Positions 57,766 through 64,000 of a stretch of 64,000 nt of DNA are shown here, one piece after another. Position 1 is the stretch's first letter, and each line of letters starts with the position of its first letter. The stretch lies in contig OZ020490.1 of the NCBI GenBank assembly GCA_963971405.1, positions 17,633,464 through 17,697,463 on the forward strand, written 5' to 3'. Under the pieces are notes generated by a model. That model had not been told where the DNA came from, made no database searches, and was given only the letters and a program-made list of their open reading frames with translations. A program made the translations under genes and the position numbers. This DNA comes from Psococerastis gibbosa. Taxonomy: Eukaryota > Arthropoda > Insecta > Psocodea > Psocidae.

Positions 57766-58766
57766 CAGGCGCGGATCTGGAATGAGACCAAGGAGGCGGC
57801 TAAGATTAAATTTCGTTTTTTTTTGCTTTCCAATTTATACGTAGTATAAGGAAAGCTTTGTGACGGTCGAAATTTTCGATTCCAAGATTTAACGGATTTA
57901 CACGTTTTGAGGTCCCAGGAACCCAAAATAGTGGTTTTTACGAAATGCCTGTCTGTCTGTCTGTCTGTCTGTGCGTCGATTTCCAGGCAAACTACTCAGT
58001 CGATTTTGATGAAATTTGGCATGTAGGTTCACAAAAATCATACCTCAGGACAATTTTTTTTATTTCGGGCTAACTCAATTTGGAGAGTTTTTATTTTCAA
58101 AAAACTTCAAAAAAACGTCTAAAAAAATTATTACTCAAAAACGGCTCCAACGATTTCTTTTAAATTCACATATATTGTAGTTGTTGTTAATGTTGATAAA
58201 ATGCGGGGGGTCGCTTGCCCCTTGATAGTTTGCTTCTGGGGGTAAACAAATAAAAATGACTAAATTTTAATGAAAAATGACTAAAAAATAATTTTTCTGC
58301 GAAACCTTTCTATCGATGATTTCTACCTTCTGGCATGTTTTAGGTGTTAAATTGAGTAATGAAACCGGATAGTTTGGTTTCCAAAAAACTATTGGGTTTT
58401 GTGCAAAAAATTCAGTCACCTTCAGTGACGTCACGTGGACGACCCCCCCCCCCCCCGTGATATCCGAAATGTAACCATAGGAAAATTATTTACCATGAAA
58501 TTAATCATTTTCTCTCTCTACTAATCGATAAATTGGAAAGCATGTTCGAGTAAACTCGGACCGGTTCTTTTTAAATAGGGCAGAAATATTGGGGGTTTAC
58601 GCATTTTCAGAGCAATAAGGGTGCTATATTATAGGTAATTAATATACACAATCGAGAGTCTCTCCCGGGAGAAAATTTGTGAAAAATAGGCCTGAAATAG
58701 TGGGGTTTTACGCATTTTGAGGACCCTAATGAGGGGGGGGGGCTATAGCCCGTAGATCTGCGCCTG
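57766..58766. mobile_element. hAT-like MITE, CAGGCGCGGATC family, itself carrying a second element
   Basis: Ends CAGGCGCGGATCTGG / TAGATCTGCGCCTG; perfect 8-bp duplication ctgagtag (57758-57765 and 58767-58774). Without the inner insertion it is about 250 bp and includes an internal duplication of the TTTACGCATTTT module. Family also at 63449-63619. Confidence 0.9.
57825..58570 (+). mobile_element. GCTTTCCAATTTAT-type element nested in the MITE
   Basis: Colinear with 35347-36200: GCTTTCCAATTTATACGTAG, AGGTCCCAGGAACCC, (TCTG)n, AAATTTGGCATGTAGGTTCA, ending ACTCGGACCGGTTCTTTT. Non-coding. Confidence 0.8.
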
Positions 58767-59062
58767 CTGAGTAGTATCAGCGCGTTATTATGTCCCTCTG
58801 CCAACGCTGTGCATGTTTGATGTAGTTCTGGTGGATTCAACTTCGTATGGCCGTTGTCCAATTAATTGCACATTGGCAATCCAGCTAGTGCTGCAGGTGG
58901 ACAACATGCACGTCTACCTACAGCCAATATGTACGATATACTGCTTATAATTATAATTGTACAATAGTTATGTATCACACATGTAAATTATGATAAGCAT
59001 AGTTAAGTAAGTTAAGTTAATTTGCATATTATTGGACATTGTCTGTTTGCAAATAAACGATT

Positions 59063-59095
59063 ATTTATTTATTTATTTATTTATTTTATTTATTT
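59063..59095. repeat. (TTTA)n microsatellite
   Basis: ATTTATTTATTTATTTATTT run at the edge of the inverted repeat copy that starts at 59098. Confidence 0.9.
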
Positions 59096-59097
59096 AA

Positions 59098-59460
59098 TTG
59101 CCAACGGCTATACCAAGTTGAATCCACGAGAACAGAGCCCGTTCCAAACTGCGCCAAAATTGGTAGTGTGCACAGCGTTGGCAGGGGAACATGGTGGGAC
59201 ATGATAATGCGCTGAGGCTGAGGCTGATAGTGCTGAGAATATACTAGTTAGTAAGTGCGCGTCGAGTCCTGGTCACCTCCGATTTAATCGTATGACTTTA
59301 CCATGTTCCCCAAGTGGTTCGAAATCCACTATAATCAGGAGGTTCCTCCTTTCAGTCAACTCCCCTTTTCCCCGAGGTGAAGGAGTCTGTCCTTAGGGTG
59401 CCTCAAGTTAACAAACAGACTCACTCCCCCAGCCATGCTGACTGGATTCCTTCAAGCAGA
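59098..59460 (-). repeat. Dispersed repeat, inverted copy of the 19606-19914 family
   Basis: TTACCATGTTCCCCAAGTGG, CTATAATCAGGAGGTTCCTC and GTGAAGGAGTCTGTCCTTAG are complements of the landmarks in the other copies. Confidence 0.65.
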
Positions 59461-59642
59461 AATGCTGAAAGCAGGCGTTGGAAAACAAACAAACAAACCT
59501 TCAGCCAATATAATGTCTCCATGGAACACTAAGAAAACATTAAAGGAGCTGGAATAATAATTTAATAAATAAAATCTCCTTGGTCCAATAAGCAAATAAA
59601 AAAAGAGCAAGACTTGTAAACATTTGCAGTTTGCACAATAGT

Positions 59643-59816
59643 TTATCTAAGGATATGCCATTGTGATATAGAAGTTCTAGGTTTTGATAGAATGGCCCGC
59701 CAGTGGTCTCTCCCCGTTTCATCATTAACCATCCATCCTAAGGCTGCGAAACCAAGGATGTCTTTCCTCCTTGGTACTTCAGTGACATCCTCTGATGATG
59801 AACGATTTTTCTCTGC
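59643..59816 (-). CDS. Synaptotagmin-type terminal exon
   Basis: Acceptor cctaaataattccag; phase 0; 57 codons plus TAA at 59645-59643. RKDILGFAALGW and DHWRAILSKPRTSISQWHIL mark the end of C2B. Confidence 0.9.
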   Translation of the reverse strand, partial: AEKNRSSSEDVTEVPRRKDILGFAALGWMVNDETGRDHWRAILSKPRTSISQWHILR

Positions 59817-62188
59817 CTGGAATTATTTAGGTACCATTATTAGAGTTAGAACTATATATGAGAGATTATGGACTTTGAGTCCCGCCAATTTTTAGAATTT
59901 CTGGTGCCTATTGCCACGTCTTTTTCGACCAATCAGACAACACCTTGGAAATAATTACAAGCAAAAGCCTTGAGAAAGCCCGAAGCCCAAAGACTGTATG
60001 TGGCCGAGATGCTTATGTCCTTGGCGGGCGCGAATGTCTCATCTTTCCTATAAAGAACTCTATAGGGACTGCGTTAAAATCTAGCGCTGAATTTAAGACC
60101 CTGCTCAGAATTCTCAGTTATTGTTACCATTTTCTACGAGCCCCGCATCAAATGTTTTCATACCTCTATCAAAAATCATAAGTGAACTTTTCAAAAAAAA
60201 AAATCGTGGGTCAATTCTATGTGCAGCGATTAAATGATGTTTCACCAAACAGCCAAAAATGGCATCTAAATCCAATTCTTCATCATTTGCAATCTTTGAC
60301 CAAAAATCTTCGGATATCGCTTTACCACGAACCATTTTGGACGGTTTGAAGATTTTATAGCAATATTTTGAAATAACATGAACATCTCACTCTGCTGGTG
60401 TTAGTGTAACGTAGGATTTATAACGCAGAGTGAAGTTAAGAGTAAGAAATACGACGAAGACATGGTAGATACGAATGTCAAATGAAGTGTTGAAAAGTTG
60501 AAAAGTGTAAAACTTTCTTAATCCTGCGTCGGCTGTATACTGTACACATTTTTGGCAACTTACCCCTGAACATATGACTAATAGAAGCGTTGCAGTTTCA
60601 AAACCAGTATGAGATACTTGGAAACATAAACTTCCACTGAAATTAGGTGAGTCCGTTCCTGAATTTCCCGATATTTTCTTCTTTTTCAAAACTCTACCGG
60701 CATGATCAAGAAGTACTACACGTGCATAAGGATCTACAAAAATAAATATGTTGATTACTGTATTGCATACTGTTCTATCAAACTTATCATAGAAATCTAG
60801 AAAGAACATAGCTGACGTATGAGGTTAGGTTAGGCGAGGTTTCCACATACGTCAATGGTCAATGGTAAATGTGGTATTGACGTTTTAGCAGACATTAAAG
60901 ACATACTAAAAATGTCTGCTACCACGTCGAAACCATATTTACCATTGACGTATGTGGAAACCCCGCCTTAAGTATCAGTGCGTTATCATGCAAGGCCGTA
61001 GCCAGAATTTGTTTCGGGGGGGGGGGGGGGGGTGCAGAAATTTCATTGGACATTACACATAGTATAGTTTTTATTTTTCCTCTCAAAATCCGATTCTATG
61101 TATAGTGTCAAGCCATTTCATTGGGGGGGGGGGGTTTGAATTCCCCTGGCTACGGCCTTGTTACATGTTCCACCGCCAATGCTGTGCAAGTTTGATGCAG
61201 TTTTAAACAGATTCTGTTCTGTTTACTTACGGAAATGTGGCAACGAAGGGGTTACATTTTCCCACTGCAGTTTTGACCCTTTAATAATGCTAACACTAAG
61301 TCGCTGTGCTGTTGGCAGGTAGCTCAGAGTCACAAGAACTTGGCCCAGATTTGAGATTGTAGGCTCCATAGGTACTGAAACTGAGCATGGAGATCCCTCA
61401 ACTAAAGCATCGATATCTTTGAAACTCAGTCTGCCAGAACAAGTTTCACGGTACCGTGTTAGTTTGTCTTCGTCTGACGCTACTAGTCTTATGATCCACG
61501 ACTGAAAAATGTAGAAAAAACACTTTATTGCTCACACTCGTACGGTCTGCTACACGTATTCGCTGATAATACATTTCAAGGCCAATAGAGACCTCCATTT
61601 TATAATTTTACGTCAAATTGCTCAAAGTGTCATACAATGGAACATTTATTTCTCTATGCGATCATAATATCGTACTACATTATGTTAGCGTCACTACCAC
61701 CGATTGGCCATGGAACTGATTGGTTATGGAACTTCATTTGTTAAAAATAACGGTCACTGAGTATGTCCACCCACAAAGCTCAGACTGCACTAAAACACTA
61801 CTCTGTCAAGAATCCATGCTCATAGAGACCGGGTGGCACATCACGTTACAATGGCTTCCAAGCCACGTCGGGTTGGAAGGAAACGAGGAAGCTGATGAAC
61901 TGGCAAAACCGGGGGCAACCCTTCAGCAACCAGAAAGAAAGTAAGTAGAAGTACAAATACAAGTGCGTACGAACGTTAATAAAGACTTGCCTTTAGATCT
62001 GATTTTGCTGTAGCAAACGTAAACGCCTGATCAAACATTGGTGACGCTTCTGCCTTGACCAAACGCGTCTGTACTCGGTGTAACATTCGTTCCTTTTGCA
62101 GTGGGTTCCACTGTCGCATCAACACTTCGAGAACCACTGTGGTGTCAGGAAGAGTGGGGTAGTCTCTTTGAGGCACGTTTTCAACTTC
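59643..62188 (-). CDS. Synaptotagmin-type tandem C2 protein, 3' part of gene (end of C2A plus C2B)
   Basis: Synaptotagmins are membrane-anchored tandem-C2 proteins in vesicle traffic and exocytosis. Four minus-strand exons (62188-61991, 61501-61231, 60733-60564, 59816-59643) join in frame to 270 residues plus TAA. C2A end: SPMFDQAFTFATAKSDLK, then WIIRLVASDEDKLTR. C2B start: LGQVLVTLSYLPTAQRLSV, close to the canonical GEL-LSLSYLPTAERLTV; then PYARVVLL, the polybasic VLKKKK strand, ILGFAALG, the family motif HWRAILSKPRTSISQWHILR. Calcium-ligand Asp residues are missing: the usual (S/A)DPYVK reads FHPYARV, and loop 3 has no DxDxxD. A calcium-independent type such as Syt12 is the best guess, not proven. 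The N-terminal transmembrane part and most of C2A lie right of the window. Confidence 0.88.
60564..60733 (-). CDS. Synaptotagmin-type C2B exon
   Basis: Acceptor tatttatttttgtag; donor TCAGGG|gtaagt. Two bases in (completing CAT, His), phase 0 out. PYARVVLLDHAGRVLKKKK, then FSGSLCFQVSHTGFETATLL. Confidence 0.88.
60830..60970. mobile_element. Palindromic MITE in synaptotagmin intron, TTAGGCGGGGTTTCCAC family
   Basis: TTAGGCGAGGTTTCCACATA / TATGTGGAAACCCCGCCTTA arms; the interior TTGACGTTTTAGCAGACATT is nearly identical to 26946-27093. Confidence 0.85.
60991..61160. mobile_element. hAT-like MITE, CAAGGCCGTAGCC family
   Basis: Ends CAAGGCCGTAGCCAG / CTGGCTACGGCCTTG, G-runs of up to 18 near both ends; flanks ttatcatg / ttacatg differ by one base deletion. 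In the synaptotagmin intron. Confidence 0.85.
61231..61501 (-). CDS. Synaptotagmin-type C2A/C2B linker exon
   Basis: Acceptor ctacatttttcag; strong donor TTCC|gtaagt; phase 0 in, phase 1 out. WIIRLVASDEDKLTRYRETC closes C2A; ISNLGQVLVTLSYLPTAQRL opens C2B. Confidence 0.9.
61735..61945 (+). mobile_element. LINE RNase H fragment in synaptotagmin intron
   Basis: Plus strand: ITLQWLPSHVGLEGNEEADE LAKPGA, the C-terminal RNase H motif of non-LTR elements (usually W-PSHVG--GNE-AD-LAK). It lies antisense to the host gene and ends about 45 bp from the exon at 61991. Confidence 0.85.
61991..62188 (-). CDS. Synaptotagmin-type C2A exon with GC donor
   Basis: Acceptor ctctttactcacag. The 3' end reads CTAAAG|gcaagtc, the consensus of GC-AG introns (AAG|GCAAGT). 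With this junction the phase to the next exon is 0-0; the nearby GT (GGCAA|gtcttt) would break the frame. EVENVPQRDYPTLPDTTVVL, then MLHRVQTRLVKAEASPMFDQ. Confidence 0.85.
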
Positions 62189-62639
62189 CTGTGAGTAAAG
62201 AGCAATAAAATACAATATATAGTAAATAGAACGTTGAAGTCAATGCAATAAAGTGTATACTATAGGCTATCTGTCAATTTAAGGGACATATAATTTCAAA
62301 ATATAATAATAATAATAATAATAATTCCTGTATTCTTAAATATTTGTAACATTTCTAAATACATTGTAGCCCCCCCCCCCCTAAGGTGTGCGGGGTACCT
62401 ACTGACTCTAGCTGACAAAAATAATATAACAATTACACCAGCCACAATCGCAACAATTCAGTAACAATGACACCTATATTGGAAATACACGTAGTTGGTA
62501 GCAGTGCCCTTGGTAGGTATACTGTGGATGAGGATTGATCATGTACTTTTGAAGGAATTAATTGGTTTCTGGTTCCACAGCCGCAAGCATATGAGGGTCA
62601 GATTAAGGCCAGATGAAAAATTCTTTAAAAATACCAGCT

Positions 62640-62820
62640 TTCTATATAAATTACATTGTAGTATTATATGGTATATATAACACTGACATTAAATTAACTT
62701 TGGTTGAAGAGGTAACCTCCTCGTTATAACCGAAATTAGAGGACATGGAAAAAACTGGGCTTGGCGGGATTCGAACCCACGATCTACGCCTAACCGGGGC
62801 GTCGTCTTAACCGCTGGACC
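62640..62820 (-). repeat. tRNA-like SINE, minus-oriented head
   Basis: The body-like GTAGTATTATATGGTATATA, GGTTGAAGAGGTAACCTCCT and TAACCGAAATTAGAGGA lead into a minus-strand tRNA-like head at 62754-62820 with an intact B box (GGTTCGAATCC in complement). The first seven acceptor-stem bases are replaced by (ATAGAGC)n. Confidence 0.75.
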
Positions 62821-62845
62821 ATAGAGCATAGAGCATAGAGCATAA
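62821..62845. repeat. (ATAGAGC)n short tandem repeat
   Basis: Three ATAGAGC units between two head-to-head SINE heads. Confidence 0.9.
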
Positions 62846-62876
62846 GTAGAGGATTTGGCATTTACTGGACTTGTCG

Positions 62877-62980
62877 GGGCTTGTGGTCCAGCGGTTAAGA
62901 CGACGCCCCGGTTAGGCGTAGATCGTGGGTTCGAATCCCGCCAAGCCCAGTTTTTTCCATATCCTCTAATTTCGGTTTCT
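62877..62980 (+). repeat. tRNA-like SINE head, plus-oriented
   Basis: Best copy: acceptor stem GGGCTTG / CAAGCCC, A box TGGTCCAGCGG, anticodon arm ACGCC-CCGGTTA-GGCGT, B box GGTTCGAATCC, then TTTTTTCCATATCCTCTAAT TTCGGTT. It could fold as a tRNA with a GGT loop, but repetition and flanking body sequence argue for a SINE. Confidence 0.75.
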
Positions 62981-63179
62981 ATATAAATGCTGTCTAGTTC
63001 CCCTACTGATTTACTACTATTCTACAAAATCTGTTTAATTATACACTTTATGGGGATTTTCCATAATGAGAACCTACTAGTAGTTCGTGGCCTAGGCCAA
63101 ATTTCCAAGAGGGCGCAATTTTAATGCAAAATAAAAACGTTCGTATTATTTTCACTATTACAATATTTGATTATTTATT

Positions 63180-63650
63180 CGTCAGAGAAACGAGAACCTC
63201 CGATAGTAGCCGAAATTAAGACGGCCCGTATCAGTTGGCTAGGGTGTGTGGAACAAATGGCAGAAAATAGGGCAACAAGAGCAGCCTTACACAAGGTGCC
63301 CCAAGGGAGAAGAAGTGGGACGACCACGGATTTGATGGCTGGACGACGTCGAGGTGCATCTGGCGACCCTTGGCATCGATGACTGGCAATGGTGAGCACA
63401 GGACCGCGCAGACTGACGCGTTGTGACAGAGCAGGCCAAGGCCCCAAGCAGGCGCGGATCTACGGGGGGGGGGGCTGTGGGGCTGTGGGGGCTATAGCCC
63501 CCCCCCATTCGGTTCCTCAAAATGCGTTAAACCCCAATATTTCAGCCCTATTTTTCACAAATATTTCGTATTTAATCTTAGCCCCCTCCTTGCATGGTCT
63601 CATTCTAGATCCGCGCCTGGCCCCAAGTACCCAAGGAGTAAGTAAGTAAT
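63180..63650 (+). mobile_element. LINE ORF2 3' fragment interrupted by a MITE
   Basis: PIVAEIKTARISWLGCVEQM and ENRATRAALHKVPQGRRSG match the end of LINE ORF2; then frameshifts, followed by GATGACTGGCAATGG and GAGCAGGCCAAGGCCCCAAG. It resumes after the MITE with GTACCCAAGGAGTAAGTAAG at 63626. Confidence 0.85.
63449..63619. mobile_element. hAT-like MITE, CAGGCGCGGATC family
   Basis: 171 bp; CAGGCGCGGATCTA / TAGATCCGCGCCTG; perfect 8-bp duplication gccccaag (63441-63448 and 63620-63627). G- and C-runs flank GGGCTATAGCCC. Confidence 0.92.
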
Positions 63651-63674
63651 ATTATTTTTTTATAACTGATAGTT

Positions 63675-63702
63675 AAATAAATAAATAAATAAATAAATAA
63701 TC
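63675..63702. repeat. (AAAT)n tail of SINE
   Basis: TAAATAAATAAATAAATAAA run directly next to the minus-strand SINE that follows, consistent with its 3' tail. Confidence 0.8.
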
Positions 63703-63716
63703 TTTAATTCCAGTAC

Positions 63717-63905
63717 TTTTTTTGTTCTATTACTAAGCCAACCCAGCGGAGGTAGTGCTATAAAGCCCTCTTTTACACTCAACTAGGAAGACCCGGGCCC
63801 GCCTGCTTTACATGCCCTCCGAAGTATGGCCAGAAAATGTAGGTAGTGTGGGACTCGAACCAACAACCTTTCGGGTGAAAGTCAGAGTCCGTACCACTAT
63901 TCTAG
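63717..63905 (-). repeat. tRNA-derived SINE
   Basis: Complement: GGACTCTGACTTTCACCCGA, GGTTCGAGTCCCACACTACC, TTCTGGCCATACTTCGGAGG, GGCTTTATAGCACTACCTCC, GGCTTAGTAATAGAAC. Full-length copy of the family at 20364. Confidence 0.88.
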
Positions 63906-64000
63906 ATGTGATGACAATAGTTAGCCAACTATAGCCTGTTAAAATGTTTAAACTTGCTACAAACCACTGAGGAAGGTTAGTTATCAATGAATGGACACAC

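Larger units (their letters stand above)
57600..58860 (+). repeat. Dispersed repeat split by a nested element
   Basis: AAGGGCAGACTCCTTCACCT, CTTGGGGAACATAGTAAAGA and CACACGATTAATTAGGAGG up to 57765, then continuing after the insertion at 58767 with TATCAGCGCGTTATTATGTC and CTGCCAACGCTGTG. Same family as 19606-19914. Confidence 0.7.

Noticed and set aside
60114-60335. 73-codon minus-strand open frame between synaptotagmin exons
   Set aside because: Lies within an intron whose flanking exons already join in frame; resemblance to any family could not be supported.
60387-60809. 140-codon minus-strand open frame taken as a whole gene
   Set aside because: Only 60733-60564 is coding (a C2B exon with splice sites at both ends); the rest is intron read-through.
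62877-62949. Functional tRNA gene
   Set aside because: Folds like a tRNA and has both internal boxes, but at least four copies with shared non-tRNA flanks show it is a SINE head.

Overview
The window reads as nuclear DNA of an animal, most likely an insect or other arthropod. Short exons with canonical splice sites are separated by introns of up to about 8 kb, the DNA is AT-rich, and most of it is repeats (tRNA-derived SINEs, non-LTR retrotransposon fragments, many short inverted-repeat elements). No bacterial operon, rRNA, CRISPR array or phage feature was seen. The arthropod assignment is an inference from the gene families (an insect-like fatty acyl-CoA reductase C-terminus and an alpha-1,4-glycosyltransferase) and from the repeat load; species cannot be named.

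Three protein-coding genes can be assembled exon by exon. (1) At the left edge, on the + strand, are the last two coding exons of an alpha-1,4-glycosyltransferase of the A4GALT/Gb3-synthase family (809-2433); its upstream exons lie outside the window. (2) A complete seven-coding-exon fatty acyl-CoA reductase (FAR) lies on the + strand at 29793-49605. The joined exons give 1551 nt, 516 residues plus a stop, with every intron phase matching. (3) The 3' part of a synaptotagmin-type tandem-C2 gene lies on the - strand at 62188-59643. Its four exons give about 270 residues including the natural stop, it has one apparent GC-AG intron, and it lacks the usual calcium ligands in C2B. FAR and the synaptotagmin are arranged tail to tail, about 10 kb apart.

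Region by region: 1-663 is a minus-strand LINE reverse-transcriptase fragment; 0.8-2.4 kb holds the glycosyltransferase exons; 2.4-29.7 kb is intergenic and repeat-rich, with hAT-like MITEs that have 8-bp target-site duplications, long palindromic MITEs, a 110-bp tandem array with a 531-bp higher-order duplication (20.8-21.95 kb), and a degenerate tandem region (23.4-25.0 kb) struck by two LINE insertions; 29.7-49.6 kb is FAR with large TE-filled introns; 49.6-59.6 kb is sparse intergenic DNA with a triple nest of elements at 57.6-58.9 kb; 59.6-62.2 kb is the synaptotagmin; 62.6-64 kb holds head-to-head tRNA-like SINE heads, a LINE 3' end carrying a MITE, and another SINE.

The three genes have no evident functional link: glycolipid glycosylation, fatty-alcohol/ether-lipid/wax synthesis, and membrane trafficking. 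I found no convincing undescribed biological system. The most unusual content is the layered transposon architecture, especially a family of short hAT-like elements with G-runs close to their ends, and a roughly 4-kb block full of short GTGTAA/TTACAC motifs of unknown identity.
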